A DNA stretch of 64,000 nucleotides from positions 155,842 through 219,841 of the forward strand of contig NZ_JBFTXJ020000007.1 in assembly GCF_041379945.2 (NCBI RefSeq). The letters are read 5' to 3'. This stretch comes from Aneurinibacillus sp. REN35 (GTDB lineage: Bacteria > Bacillota > Bacilli > Aneurinibacillales > Aneurinibacillaceae). This document shows positions 52,763-61,986 of the stretch, piece by piece (position 1 is the first letter of the stretch; each line of letters begins with the position of its first letter). The translations under genes and the position numbers were made by a program. The notes beneath the pieces were generated by a model. The model was not told where the DNA came from. It saw only the letters and a program-made list of their open reading frames with translations, and searched no databases.

Positions 52763-53824
52763 TTATCCAAGAGGCAAACCGGGAATGCCGTTGAGCGACA
52801 TATCCGCCAGATTGCCTTTTTTATATTCAATATAACCTGCTCCCGCGATCATGGCAGCATTATCCGTACATAGCGAAAGCGGAGGGATGAGCAGCTCTAC
52901 ACCTTCACGTTCCGCCCGCTCGGTTAATGCGCTGCGCAGCCCTTTATTGGCGGCCACACCGCCGGCAAGCAGCAGCTGCTTTACCGGACGCTCTTTCATT
53001 AGCGCAAATGATTTATCCACAAGCACCTCAACAACCGATGCTTGAAAACTTGCCGCCAGGTTTTGCGGCGCAATACTTTCTCCACGCTGAGCTGCATTAT
53101 GCAGCGTATTGAGTACCGCTGATTTTAGACCGCTAAAACTGAAATCATACGTTCCTGCAAGCCAGGCGCGAGGCAGTGGAATGCTTGGCTCCCCTTCGTG
53201 CGCCAGCCGGTCAATATGCGGCCCTCCCGGATAAGGAAGCCCCAAAGAGCGGGCGACTTTATCATAGGCTTCCCCGACCGCATCATCACGCGTCTGCCCG
53301 ATAATTTCGTACGAGCCGTGCTCCTTCATATACACCAACTCCGTATGACCACCTGATACGACCAGCGTTAGCAGCGGGAATTCCAATTCCTTTATGAAGC
53401 GGTTCGCATAAATATGTCCGGCAATATGATGCACACCGACCAACGGAATCCCCCGTCCGAATGCAATCGCCTTAGCAGCGGCTACACCGACGAGCAGCGC
53501 TCCAACAAGCCCTGGTCCGTATGTGACAGCAACCGCATCCACATCGTCAAATGTGCACGATGCTTCAGCAAGCGCCTGCTCAATAATGACCGTAACATTC
53601 TCCACATGATGGCGCGATGCCACTTCCGGCACAACGCCGCCAAATCGTTTATGACTTTCGATCTGTGAAGACACAACGTTAGAGAGAATCTTCGTCCCAT
53701 TCTCAATAACAGCCGCTGATGTCTCATCACAGCTTGTCTCGATGCCGAGAATACGAATCGGCTTGCCTGCAGCGAGCGCTTCGTCCCGCCGTCTATATAC
53801 TTTCTGCTTCCAATTGTTTGTCAT
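52763..53824 (-). CDS. tsaD: tRNA N6-adenosine threonylcarbamoyltransferase TsaD
   Basis: 353 residues, Kae1/Gcp family. It transfers the threonylcarbamoyl group to A37 of ANN-decoding tRNAs with TsaB and TsaE. It shows [15 protein letters not shown], the metal motif H133xxxH137 (VHHIAGH) and the C-terminal [10 protein letters not shown]. Relative to most TsaD it has about 20 extra N-terminal residues. Its ATG lies 32 bases inside rimI. Last gene of thiL-tsaE-tsaB-rimI-tsaD. Confidence 0.97.
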   Translation of the reverse strand: MTNNWKQKVYRRRDEALAAGKPIRILGIETSCDETSAAVIENGTKILSNVVSSQIESHKRFGGVVPEVASRHHVENVTVIIEQALAEASCTFDDVDAVAVTYGPGLVGALLVGVAAAKAIAFGRGIPLVGVHHIAGHIYANRFIKELEFPLLTLVVSGGHTELVYMKEHGSYEIIGQTRDDAVGEAYDKVARSLGLPYPGGPHIDRLAHEGEPSIPLPRAWLAGTYDFSFSGLKSAVLNTLHNAAQRGESIAPQNLAASFQASVVEVLVDKSFALMKERPVKQLLLAGGVAANKGLRSALTERAEREGVELLIPPLSLCTDNAAMIAGAGYIEYKKGNLADMSLNGIPGLPLG

Positions 53825-54272
53825 CTAACCTCACCCACATTATAATGGCATCTTCTCCATTATCAGTATAATAGCCGGGACGCACACCTTCTTCTACGAA
53901 CCCAAGCTTCCTGTACAACCGCTTCGCTGCCTCATTACTTCGGCGCACTTCAAGTGTCATCGCCAGAGCACCGGATTGTGCGGCAAATGCCATCAGACGA
54001 TGCATCAACTGCTCGCCTAGATGATGTCCGCGGTACTCAGGGTGAATAGCAATATTGGTGATATGCGCTTCATCAAGCACCAGCCACATGCCGCCGTATC
54101 CGATGACACGCCCGGCTGCTTCCACAGCAAAATACCTGGCAAACACATTCTTTTTTAGCTCATTAATAAAGGAATCTCTTGACCACGGTGTAGAAAACGA
54201 AAGCCTCTCCACTTCTCCAATATCATCAAGATCTTTTATTTCCATACGACGAATCATGTATTCATCTGCCAT
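53793..54272 (-). CDS. rimI: ribosomal protein S18 alanine N-acetyltransferase RimI
   Basis: 159 residues, GNAT fold. It shows [25 protein letters not shown], the acetyl-CoA loop [14 protein letters not shown] and [19 protein letters not shown]. RimI acetylates the S18 N-terminus. Its place between tsaB and tsaD is conserved in Bacillota. Confidence 0.95.
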   Translation of the reverse strand: MADEYMIRRMEIKDLDDIGEVERLSFSTPWSRDSFINELKKNVFARYFAVEAAGRVIGYGGMWLVLDEAHITNIAIHPEYRGHHLGEQLMHRLMAFAAQSGALAMTLEVRRSNEAAKRLYRKLGFVEEGVRPGYYTDNGEDAIIMWVRLDDKQLEAESI

Positions 54273-54284
54273 CGCATCCGCCTC

Positions 54285-54998
54285 CTACTTCTTCTGACCA
54301 GCAAGCCATTTGGCTTCAGCTTCCGCCAATTGAAGGTAGACAGGGGCAAATGCTTGTGTATCTTCAACCCGTTTTTCTCTAAGAGCGCTCCAGCCTGCCA
54401 TAGCAAGATGGGCTGCGCGTGGCACTCTATAAGATGGTGGTGCAAGTACTGCCTGCTCCCCCAGCGTGTCCATAATAGCGGCTTCATGGATGGCGATATC
54501 ATCGCTCAGGAATAAAATTGGCTCCTTTGCATCTGCTTCCTTCCACTCTTCCAACGCCTGCTTGAGCAGTACGATCCGTTCTGCTCCCACAAGGTCAACA
54601 CCGCCTGTCTGTGTTTTCTTATATACACCCGTATATACCTGTCCACGACGCGCATCAAAAAACGGAACAATTCGTCCTGGAAAATAGGCGCCGTTCCAGG
54701 CCAGTGCTTCAAGACTCGATATCCCCAGCAGCGGAATCGACAGAGACCAGGCCATGCTTTTGGCTGTGGCTACTCCTATGCGGACGCCCGTATATGACCC
54801 CGGTCCGCGCGCTACCGCAATCGCGGTCAGCTCAGACGGGTCCACTTCCACCTCATCAAGCAGTTGACTGACCATTGGCATCAGCCTTATACTGTGATTT
54901 TTTTTCATATTGGTGACGCACTCACCAAGCACTTTGTCCTCACTACACACCGCTATGCTTAAACTAAAATTCGAAGTATCAATTGCCAGAATGGCCAT
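54285..54998 (-). CDS. tsaB: tRNA threonylcarbamoyladenosine synthesis protein TsaB
   Basis: 237 residues, an ASKHA-fold paralogue of TsaD that scaffolds the TsaBDE complex. It shows ILAIDTSNFSLSIAV, the MVSQLLDEVEVDPSELTAIAVARGPGSYTGVRIG core and PFFDARRGQVYTGVY. Overlaps tsaE by 20 bases. Confidence 0.96.
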   Translation of the reverse strand: MAILAIDTSNFSLSIAVCSEDKVLGECVTNMKKNHSIRLMPMVSQLLDEVEVDPSELTAIAVARGPGSYTGVRIGVATAKSMAWSLSIPLLGISSLEALAWNGAYFPGRIVPFFDARRGQVYTGVYKKTQTGGVDLVGAERIVLLKQALEEWKEADAKEPILFLSDDIAIHEAAIMDTLGEQAVLAPPSYRVPRAAHLAMAGWSALREKRVEDTQAFAPVYLQLAEAEAKWLAGQKK

Positions 54999-55458
54999 GC
55001 TTTATCGCCTCGCATACTATTTCGTATCTTCGACCGTGCGGAGTAAAGACAAGCATGCGCTCATCCCCTTCCCCGCGCGTAATCACTACGTCACAGCGTT
55101 CTTCGGGAAGCTGCTCGGCGATTATCTGCGGCCACTCTACTACCGTCACGCCGTCGCCATAAAAATATTCATCAAACCCTAAGTCTTCTAGTTCGTCTTC
55201 CATACGATATACATCCATATGGTAAAGAGGCAGACGGCCCATATATTCCTTAATAATTGTAAACGTTGGACTATTCACTACACCGCTTATTCCCATGCCG
55301 CGGGCAAGTCCCTGCGTAAAACTTGTCTTTCCTGCGCCTAAATCACCTGATAGTGTGAGCACATCTCCTGGCTCTGCAAGACGACCGATCCGATCGGCCA
55401 AAGCCTGCGTATCTTCCGCCGAATGGCTATAGAATGTATAGGTATTCGTCTGTTTCAT
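54979..55458 (-). CDS. tsaE: tRNA threonylcarbamoyladenosine synthesis ATPase TsaE
   Basis: 159 residues, P-loop ATPase GDLGAGKTSFTQGLARGMG with the conserved YHMDVYRMEDELEDLGFDEY and VVEWPQ. It powers t6A complex turnover. The ATG at 55458 follows AGGAAGTGAG; the frame extends to a GTG three codons earlier inside that site. Confidence 0.96.
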   Translation of the reverse strand: MKQTNTYTFYSHSAEDTQALADRIGRLAEPGDVLTLSGDLGAGKTSFTQGLARGMGISGVVNSPTFTIIKEYMGRLPLYHMDVYRMEDELEDLGFDEYFYGDGVTVVEWPQIIAEQLPEERCDVVITRGEGDERMLVFTPHGRRYEIVCEAIKHGHSGN

Positions 55459-55480
55459 TTTTCTCACTTCCTACAAAAAC

Positions 55481-56512
55481 TCACTTATCGTCATTAAAAT
55501 GATTATACCCTTTTTTCGGAATCTGCGTGACGTCTCCATTGCGTCCACGCAACTGCACACCGACTTCACCTGCCTGTACGCTACCGATCCAGTAGAGGGG
55601 CAAGCTTTTAGCAGCAAATAATCGACTAAGTGCCTCCCGATGCTCCGCGGCGACACAGCCGATCAGATGATAATCTTCCCCCCCGTAATACGCCCAATCC
55701 AGCGCACGCTTCCCACTCTCTTGAGCCAGACGCTTGGAAGCTTCGTTTAGTGGGATATTCGCTTCGTCAAGGATGAGACGCACACTGCTTGCCTCAGCAA
55801 TCTCCCATGCCTCGCTTGCCAAACCATCACTAATATCATTAACCGCTATGCGAAAACCACTTGCCGCTAGAATGCGTCCCGCTTCTACGTCCGGTGAAGG
55901 TCGGCGGTGTCGATCAGTAAGTGATGACCACTCGGCAGGCACATGGTGTATAGCAACACCTTCCTGCAGCAGAACATGAAGACCGGCACCGGAATCACCC
56001 ACCGTACCGGTCACAAATACGACGTCTCCCGGTTGTGCACTGCTGCGGCGCAGAGCTGCTCCTTGCTCTACTTCGCCAAGGACAGTAACCGTCAGCGTAA
56101 GCGGACCCGGCACAGCCACCGTATCACCGCCAATTAAAGCCATCTGATGATGTGATGCTAACTCAGCCATCCCTTCATATATCTCTGCCAATTCTTCTTC
56201 CTGCCAAGTCTGGGGTAATCCTAGCGATACAAGATAGAAAAGCGGGATACCCCCCATCGCGGCCACATCGCTAATGTTTGATGCCAACGCTTTATATCCG
56301 ATATCATGCGGGAGCATCGTCTCCCGCTTGAAATGTACATTCTCTACTATTGTATCGCAGCAGGCAATAAAGTCATATCCAGGACGACTGCTTACCACGG
56401 CTGCGTCATCGCCATTCCCTACCGGAACTCGTCCCGCAAGCGATGCCGGCATATTGTGCCGCTCCGTCAAATAGGAAATCAAGCCAAATTCATCGCGCCG
56501 CTTCTCTGCCAT
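55481..56512 (-). CDS. thiL: thiamine-monophosphate kinase ThiL
   Basis: 343 residues, PurM-like ATP-binding fold. It phosphorylates thiamine phosphate to thiamine pyrophosphate. It shows the Gly/Asp-rich VGNGDDAAVV, ASNISDVAAMGG, GGDTVAVPGP, NDISDGLASE and YGGEDYHL. It starts 23 bases inside sprT and leads the thiL-tsaEB-rimI-tsaD set, as in Bacillus. Confidence 0.96.
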   Translation of the reverse strand: MAEKRRDEFGLISYLTERHNMPASLAGRVPVGNGDDAAVVSSRPGYDFIACCDTIVENVHFKRETMLPHDIGYKALASNISDVAAMGGIPLFYLVSLGLPQTWQEEELAEIYEGMAELASHHQMALIGGDTVAVPGPLTLTVTVLGEVEQGAALRRSSAQPGDVVFVTGTVGDSGAGLHVLLQEGVAIHHVPAEWSSLTDRHRRPSPDVEAGRILAASGFRIAVNDISDGLASEAWEIAEASSVRLILDEANIPLNEASKRLAQESGKRALDWAYYGGEDYHLIGCVAAEHREALSRLFAAKSLPLYWIGSVQAGEVGVQLRGRNGDVTQIPKKGYNHFNDDK

Positions 56513-56981
56513 GCTTCTCCTCCAACTCCTTCAGCTTTAAGTGTCCTCTACATTTTCCACACACATATTTATTCGTATTCATCCGCCGCTTACGCAAATA
56601 CCTTGTACCGCAATCCGTACATACCAGCTCATAGCGGTATGTCTCCTTTTTAGGCGCAGCTACAGATTGGCAGTACCTACTGCCGCCCACCTGAGCAAGC
56701 AGCCTTCTAAAGTCCGAATCTCTATGCTTATATCCTCCGCCAGTTAGGTGAAGGTGATAATGGCAAAGTTCGTGCTTAATAATCCCGATTAACTCTTCGA
56801 TACCGTATTTCTCATAATGTTTAGGATTAAGCTCGATGTTATGCGTCCGCAGGACATAACGTCCACCGGTTGTTTTCAATCTCGCATTGAAATATGCATG
56901 GTGTGCGAAAGGACGTTGGAAGTATTCTGTGGAGATTTGCTCGACGAGCTGCTGCAGTTGCCCGTCTGTTATGCTTGGCAT
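56490..56981 (-). CDS. SprT-like zinc metalloprotease domain protein
   Basis: 163 residues with the zincin motif H70-E-x-x-H74 (KHELCHYHLHLTGGGYKHRDSDF) and a C-terminal zinc ribbon (CTDCG...CGKC). It resembles Bacillus YdcK. A protease role in DNA-protein crosslink repair is known for eukaryotic Spartan; the bacterial role is unproven. The ATG at 56981 follows GGAGGCG. Its neighbours, cmpA and tex, are the same as in Bacillus subtilis. Confidence 0.9.
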   Translation of the reverse strand: MPSITDGQLQQLVEQISTEYFQRPFAHHAYFNARLKTTGGRYVLRTHNIELNPKHYEKYGIEELIGIIKHELCHYHLHLTGGGYKHRDSDFRRLLAQVGGSRYCQSVAAPKKETYRYELVCTDCGTRYLRKRRMNTNKYVCGKCRGHLKLKELEEKHGREAAR

Positions 56982-56997
56982 CTTATCGCCTCCATTC

Positions 56998-57026
56998 TTG
57001 CACACACTCCCTACATGCGCTACACT
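56998..57026 (+). promoter_or_regulatory. SigA-type promoter of the unknown gene at 57063
   Basis: TTGCAC, 17 bases, TACACT, ending 36 bases before the start codon. Confidence 0.6.
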
Positions 57027-57062
57027 TGTGAACGTACATATGAAACAAGGGGGAGCCATCTG

Positions 57063-57407
57063 ATGCGCTACTGTATTTTATCGACAGAAAAAAAACTACA
57101 ATTCGTCGCTATGCCTGACAGCTATATGTATCAGCTTGTTGCGCTGCTGCGTCGGCTTCACAAAGAAATCGACAAGCTTACAATCTCAGACCGTCCTATA
57201 CTGCCCATACCAGTCGCTGAATGCGCCGATCTTGAAGTACACGCAGAGAATGTTCATGTACTTCAAGGGATTGATTACTTGGCGGGCTTAGAACAACAAT
57301 TCGCGAATCTAAAAGAAGAGAACTATCCATTGATCTCACTGCTCACTGAGATTCGTGCACTGCACGCACAGCTTGAATATCTCATCGAAGAAGACGAATA
57401 CGAGTAA
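57063..57407 (+). CDS. unknown 114-residue acidic protein
   Basis: Starts MRYCILSTEKKLQFVAMPD behind AAGGGGGAG. No signal peptide or membrane helix. The chain is strongly acidic at the end (LIEEDEYE) and looks helical, with heptad-like leucines (YLAGLEQQFANLKEENYPLISLLTEI, about 78-105). The frame extends far upstream but without a ribosome binding site, through the sprT promoter region. I do not recognise a family. It is divergent from sprT and ends where the cmpA promoter begins. Confidence 0.7.
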   Translation: MRYCILSTEKKLQFVAMPDSYMYQLVALLRRLHKEIDKLTISDRPILPIPVAECADLEVHAENVHVLQGIDYLAGLEQQFANLKEENYPLISLLTEIRALHAQLEYLIEEDEYE

Positions 57408-57432
57408 CATTTGCTTCTCCGTCACATATAGT
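57404..57432 (+). promoter_or_regulatory. SigE-type promoter of cmpA
   Basis: GTAACATT (57404-57411), 13 bases, CATATAGT (57425-57432). The Bacillus SigE pattern is about GKMATATT-N13/15-CATACAHT (7/8 and 6/8 matches). The -10 also fits SigK CATANNNTA. The -35 overlaps the preceding gene's stop. Confidence 0.65.
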
Positions 57433-57471
57433 AATAAGAGTACGATTAAAAACGTGACGGGAGGAAACAGA

Positions 57472-57591
57472 ATGCCGCAGTGGCTGAAACGTCAATTAAT
57501 GAGAGCTTTTCAGACAAAAAACAGGCGGCAGATTCTGCTGCTCAACGATTGCTGGTTCTTATACATCGATAAGCAGGGGGGGCGAAGCTAA
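57472..57591 (+). CDS. cmpA: cortex morphogenetic protein CmpA
   Basis: 39 residues, MPQWLKRQLMRAFQTKNRRQ then ILLLNDCWFLYIDK. It matches the pattern of Bacillus CmpA (MPxWLKxQxxRAF, IxLLNxCWF), a small mother-cell protein that checks spore envelope assembly and helps ClpXP remove SpoIVA. It lies between sprT (ydcK) and tex (ydcI) as in Bacillus subtilis. GGGAGGAAAC precedes the ATG. Its presence supports a spore-forming host. Confidence 0.88.
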   Translation: MPQWLKRQLMRAFQTKNRRQILLLNDCWFLYIDKQGGRS

Positions 57592-57613
57592 CACGTTTCA
57601 GCCTCCCTTTTTC
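57576..57613. terminator. terminator overlapping the end of cmpA
   Basis: GGGGGGC/GCCTCCC stem with the cmpA stop codon in the loop, followed by five T residues on the plus strand. The tex stop lies just beyond, on the other strand. Confidence 0.65.
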
Positions 57614-57618
57614 GTATC

Positions 57619-59778
57619 TTATTTCCCTTCCGGTCCAAGCATCGTCAATCCGACCCGGCCCTTCTGCACATCAATGTCCTTTACCCATACTGTTACGATT
57701 TCACCGACAGAGACAACGTCAAGAGGATGTTTAATAAAGCGGCGGCTCAATTGCGAGATATGAACCAAACCGTCATTCTTCAAGCCAATATCCACAAATG
57801 CGCCAAAGTCCACTACATTGCGCACCGTACCTTCAAGCTCCATTCCTTTGGCAAGATCCTTAATATCGAGAATATCTTTTTTTAGCAGCGGCTTATGCAG
57901 TTCTTCGCGCGGATCACGTCCGGGACGCAGCAGACTGGCTACGATGTCATGCAGCGTCGGCTCTCCGATACCAAGCTTTTGTGCCATCTCCTTTATATTT
58001 ATCCTCCCAAGCTTCTCTTTAGCATCCTCGCGCGTAATGTCTTCTGGTCGGATGTCAATCTCCTGCAGCAATGCCGCTACACTTGTATACGATTCCGGGT
58101 GGATGGGAGTATTATCAAGCGGATTCTCTCCCTCGCTAATACGCAAAAAACCAATGGATTGCTCATATGTTTTCGCGCCAAGGCGCGGTACTTTTTTCAA
58201 CTGTGTACGTGAGGTGTATTTACCCAATTCTTCACGATATGCGACAATATTTTTTGCTACCTGCTTCGATACCCCCGATACGTACTGCAATAGAGATGGA
58301 GAGGCCGTATTCGCATCGACTCCTACATAGTTCACCGCAGATTCAACGACAAATTGTAAGCTATCCGATAATTTGCTCTGTGATACATCGTGCTGATACT
58401 GACCTACACCGATAGATTTCGGATCGATTTTAACCAGTTCGGCAAGTGGGTCCTGCAGTCGACGTCCTATTGATACGGCACTCCGCTCCGCTACATCCAG
58501 ATTAGGAAATTCTTCTCCCGCCAGTTTAGAAGCGGAATATACGCTCGCCCCCGCTTCATTAACAATAATATATGAGATATCCTGCCCTAACTCTCTGAGC
58601 AGTTCAGCAGCAAATTGCTCTGTCTCTCTTGAAGCCGTACCATTGCCGATCGCAACAACCTGAACCCCGTATTTTTCAATCAACCCGGCAAGCACACGCT
58701 TTGCTTCTTGAATCTTGCTCTGTGGCGGTGTCGGATACACGACGACAACCTCAAGCAGCTTGCCTGTTTCATCAATAACGGCAGTCTTACAACCGGTACG
58801 ATATGCCGGATCAAGCGCTAGCACTACACGGTTGCGCAGCGGCGCTTGCAGGAGAAGCTGGCGCAGATTCTCAGAGAAAATATGAATCGCCTGCTCCTCC
58901 GCTTTTTCTGTCAGCAGATTACGCACTTCCCGTTCGACAGCAGGTGCAATCAGGCGCTTATAACTGTCTTCAAGCGTTGCCATAAGCAGATCCGCAGCAA
59001 TACTATCTTTGCGAATCCATTTCCGTTCTAAGTACTGTAGAACGGAGGCGGAATCTAACTCGATCTTTACCCGAAGAATGCCTTCTCGTTCCGCACGATT
59101 TACAGCGAGAACGCGATGGGGAGCCATGCGGCCTACCGGTTCATTATACTCATAATACATCTCGTATACATTTTTGCCGGACGGCTCATCTTCCTTCTTC
59201 ACGGTGGATAGTACACCGCGTTTCATCGTATAATCCCGTACCCAGCTACGAACAGCCGGATCATCTGCAACAAGCTCAGCAATAATATCCGATGCCCCCT
59301 GCAAAGCTTCTTCTACGGTATTGACACTCTTTTCGACATCTACATATTTCGCTGCTTCTTCTGCCACACTTCCTGTACGTGCGGATAATATGAATTCGGC
59401 CAGCGGTGCAAGCCCTTTTTCTTTGGCTGTCGTTGCCCGAGTGCGGCGCTTCTGTTTGAATGGTCGATACAAATCCTCTACCTGTTGGAGCTTAATGGCT
59501 TCCCTGATCTGATGCTCCAACTCATCTGTGAGCTTATCCTGCTCGGCGATCAGGCGAATAACCTCTTCTTTTCTCTCTTCTAGCTGCCGTAGATACTGCA
59601 CGCGCTCCTGGATTGTACGAATCTGGTTTTCATCAAGCATCCCTGTCATTTCTTTACGATATCGAGCGATAAACGGGACCGTGCTTCCTTCATCAAGCAG
59701 CGCAACAGTACGTTCTATCTGCTGCTGCGTAATATGCAGTTCTTCTGCGATAACCGAGATCATTTGCTTTATTTCCAT
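57619..59778 (-). CDS. tex: Tex-family RNA-binding transcription accessory protein
   Basis: 719 residues, the same length as Bacillus YdcI. It has an N-terminal helix-turn-helix-like domain, an RNase H-like YqgF fold (LALDPAYRTGCKTAVID), helix-hairpin-helix repeats (about 490-570) and a C-terminal S1 domain (GMELEGTVRNVVDFGAFVDIG...). Tex is the bacterial relative of Spt6; its role in transcription or RNA handling is only partly known. Convergent with cmpA. Confidence 0.95.
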   Translation of the reverse strand: MEIKQMISVIAEELHITQQQIERTVALLDEGSTVPFIARYRKEMTGMLDENQIRTIQERVQYLRQLEERKEEVIRLIAEQDKLTDELEHQIREAIKLQQVEDLYRPFKQKRRTRATTAKEKGLAPLAEFILSARTGSVAEEAAKYVDVEKSVNTVEEALQGASDIIAELVADDPAVRSWVRDYTMKRGVLSTVKKEDEPSGKNVYEMYYEYNEPVGRMAPHRVLAVNRAEREGILRVKIELDSASVLQYLERKWIRKDSIAADLLMATLEDSYKRLIAPAVEREVRNLLTEKAEEQAIHIFSENLRQLLLQAPLRNRVVLALDPAYRTGCKTAVIDETGKLLEVVVVYPTPPQSKIQEAKRVLAGLIEKYGVQVVAIGNGTASRETEQFAAELLRELGQDISYIIVNEAGASVYSASKLAGEEFPNLDVAERSAVSIGRRLQDPLAELVKIDPKSIGVGQYQHDVSQSKLSDSLQFVVESAVNYVGVDANTASPSLLQYVSGVSKQVAKNIVAYREELGKYTSRTQLKKVPRLGAKTYEQSIGFLRISEGENPLDNTPIHPESYTSVAALLQEIDIRPEDITREDAKEKLGRINIKEMAQKLGIGEPTLHDIVASLLRPGRDPREELHKPLLKKDILDIKDLAKGMELEGTVRNVVDFGAFVDIGLKNDGLVHISQLSRRFIKHPLDVVSVGEIVTVWVKDIDVQKGRVGLTMLGPEGK

Positions 59779-59814
59779 AGGCTAACATCCTTCCATGGCT
59801 TTTTTTCTTATAAC

Positions 59815-59848
59815 GAAAAAAAAGCTACCGTATATCACAGCAGCCTCT
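59815..59848 (-). terminator. terminator after ndoA
   Basis: Minus strand GGCTGCTGT/ACGGTAGCT stem (with G-U pairs) followed by nine T residues. Confidence 0.7.
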
Positions 59849-59874
59849 TAAGAACTTTTCATTCATGAATATCT

Positions 59875-60225
59875 TTAAAAATTAATGAGTCCTAAACTAA
59901 TCTGGAGAGCGTCATTTACCCGCTCCATCATTTCCTCGTCCAGGTGTGTGATCTTATCCGTTAGCCGCTGTTTATCGATCGTACGTATCTGTTCAAGAAG
60001 AATGACGGAATCCCGGTCAAATGCATACGTCTTCGCATCGATCTCCACATGAGTAGGCAACTTAGCTTTTTGTATTTGTGCCGTAATGGCTGCGACGATT
60101 ACTGTCGGACTGAAACGGTTCCCTATATCATTCTGTATGACCAACACGGGACGGACCCCGCCCTGCTCTGATCCGACAACCGGGGATAAATCCGCAAAAT
60201 ATACGTCGCCACGCTTCACGATCAC
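59875..60225 (-). CDS. ndoA: type II toxin NdoA (MazF/EndoA), mRNA interferase
   Basis: 116 residues, MazF/PemK fold. It shows [31 protein letters not shown] (with the active-site arginine) and TVIVAAIT. Bacillus EndoA cleaves mRNA at UACAU. It lies 3 bases after the antitoxin gene. The pair between alr and tex corresponds to the Bacillus subtilis alr-ndoAI-ndoA locus (there followed by rsb-sigB, absent here). Confidence 0.95.
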   Translation of the reverse strand: MIVKRGDVYFADLSPVVGSEQGGVRPVLVIQNDIGNRFSPTVIVAAITAQIQKAKLPTHVEIDAKTYAFDRDSVILLEQIRTIDKQRLTDKITHLDEEMMERVNDALQISLGLINF

Positions 60226-60228
60226 ACA

Positions 60229-60513
60229 CTACACCCCGCTCACTAAACGTCCCAACGTCAGATCGGCTTCTTCTTCGGCTTGAAAGGCCTCGCTTGCCAT
60301 ATGCAAATTGATGTTTGCCATCTCCATATATCCGCGCTGCATCATCTCACGGATATGACGCTTTTTACGTTCTTTCAGATACAGTCTCATTGCTTGACGA
60401 ATAAATTCACTGCGATTTGACTTTTCCTTCTTAACCAATCCATCCACTTCCTGTAATAGATGATCTGGCAAACTAATCATGATACGCTTCGTGTCCATTT
60501 TAGACAAGACCAT
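60229..60513 (-). CDS. ndoAI: antitoxin NdoAI (EndoAI)
   Basis: 94 residues, ribbon-helix-helix N-terminus (KRIMISLPDHLLQEVDGLV, NRSEFIRQAMRLYL) and the C-terminal toxin-blocking tail (RGYMEMANINLHMASEAF). The ATG at 60513 follows GGAGGTGCG. It is the first gene of the pair. Confidence 0.93.
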   Translation of the reverse strand: MVLSKMDTKRIMISLPDHLLQEVDGLVKKEKSNRSEFIRQAMRLYLKERKKRHIREMMQRGYMEMANINLHMASEAFQAEEEADLTLGRLVSGV

Positions 60514-60734
60514 CGCACCTCCAACACCAACGCTATACCACATTTTCACAAGTTGAATGACCGCGCGAAAGGCACATTACCAGTATGGCGTAGCCCATAC
60601 AAAAATATACTGTGCGCGGCTTACTAGGAAAGAGATTTCGACTCCTCTTCCTACTATTCGAGCAATACCGGCAAAATCCTGCCTTATCCCATTATTTTTA
60701 AAAGAGATTTTGCTCCCTGTTTTGATTCTTACTG

Positions 60735-60763
60735 ATTGTACCACGATTCCCCCTGCGTCACAA
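60735..60763 (-). promoter_or_regulatory. possible SigA promoter of ndoAI-ndoA
   Basis: Minus strand TTGTGA, 17 bases, TACAAT, in the 275-base gap between alr and ndoAI. It gives a leader of over 200 bases. Confidence 0.5.
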
Positions 60764-60788
60764 CAGGAGGAATGGCGTTTTTCCCCGT

Positions 60789-61982
60789 CTATTCCTGACA
60801 AAAACTTGTTAGGATACGATTGCTAACTGAAACGATGCGCCCCTTTTCCATGTATACGCGCGGTACACGCTTACTCACCATGCATGTAACCTCATAGTTG
60901 ATGGTCCCTAACCACTCTGCCATCTCATCTACAGTAATCTCTTCTTGCCCTTGATGACCGATCAGCACCGCTTCCTCTCCAACAGCTACATTAGGAATAT
61001 GCGTCACATCCACCATGAACTGATCCATACACACTCTTCCTACGACACGGGCACGGCGTCCTTTTACCAACACATAGCCTTTATTCGACAGCATCCGGTT
61101 GTATCCGTCCGCATATCCTACCGGGATCGTCGCAATAATTGCCTCTATGGGGGCTTCATACGTTGCTCCATAGCTCACTTTTGTGCCTGTCGGTACACGC
61201 TTTACATGACTGATTCGCGCCTTCCATTGAAAAGCCGTTGTCAGTGGGATATGTGTGGTTTTGGCATAGCCCGATGGGTACTGGCCGTATAAACTAATAC
61301 CCAAACGAATCATATGACGGCTGCGTTCCGGATAGAACATCGCAGCGGCGCTATTATTCGTATAAAGAAGCGGAATCGTCACTCCTACTTTCGTAAGCTC
61401 ATCTACAAATCGTTGAAATTCTTGGTACTGTTCAAGTGTGTACGACGTATCTTCTTCGTCCGCAGTAGCAAAATGCGTAAACATTCCTTCAATCTGTATC
61501 CAGGAACATTTTTTAGCTTGTTCACAAAAAGCGAGCAGTTCCTCTACAGAACGCATACCGATTCTTCCCATTCCAGTATCTACTTTGATATGAACGCGGG
61601 CCTGCCTCTGCATTTTCTCAGCGATCCTGCCAACTTCCCGCAAATATTCGACCTGATATACAGTCATCGTAATATCATGCGAAAGCGCAAGTTCGACTCC
61701 CCGTACAGGAAAGGAGCTTAATACCAGGATTGGAGCGGTAATACCCTGGGTGCGCAGTTCCAATGCTTCATCCAGCAGTGCAACGCCCAGCCATTCCGCA
61801 CCTTCTGCTAACGCTCTTTGCGCTACCTCATAGGCCCCATGGCCGTACCCGTCTGCTTTCACTACCGCCATAATTTTCGCCTCTTGAGGAATATGTTTGC
61901 GAAAGGTCTGTATGTTCTCTCCGATCGCATCCAGATTTACTTCGGCCCAGACATCCCGATAATACTCTCCCATCCCTGACAT
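60789..61982 (-). CDS. alr: alanine racemase
   Basis: 397 residues, PLP-dependent. PLP lysine K42 (VVKADGYGHG), the VDTGMGRIG barrel strand, and the second catalytic tyrosine in SYGATYE. It makes D-alanine for peptidoglycan. The ATG at 61982 follows GGGAGA; the frame extends 54 codons upstream through the preceding gene without a site. The start sits five bases before the end of that gene. Confidence 0.95.
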   Translation of the reverse strand: MSGMGEYYRDVWAEVNLDAIGENIQTFRKHIPQEAKIMAVVKADGYGHGAYEVAQRALAEGAEWLGVALLDEALELRTQGITAPILVLSSFPVRGVELALSHDITMTVYQVEYLREVGRIAEKMQRQARVHIKVDTGMGRIGMRSVEELLAFCEQAKKCSWIQIEGMFTHFATADEEDTSYTLEQYQEFQRFVDELTKVGVTIPLLYTNNSAAAMFYPERSRHMIRLGISLYGQYPSGYAKTTHIPLTTAFQWKARISHVKRVPTGTKVSYGATYEAPIEAIIATIPVGYADGYNRMLSNKGYVLVKGRRARVVGRVCMDQFMVDVTHIPNVAVGEEAVLIGHQGQEEITVDEMAEWLGTINYEVTCMVSKRVPRVYMEKGRIVSVSNRILTSFCQE

Positions 61983-61986
61983 GGTT

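Noticed and set aside
59875..60513. Plasmid or mobile toxin-antitoxin module
   Set aside because: NdoAI-NdoA in this position next to alr is a conserved chromosomal locus of Bacilli; no transposase or integrase is nearby.
60749..60784. Terminator behind alr
   Set aside because: An ATTCC-CCTG/CAGG-GGAAT stem exists on the minus strand but no T-run follows, and the putative ndoAI promoter overlaps it.
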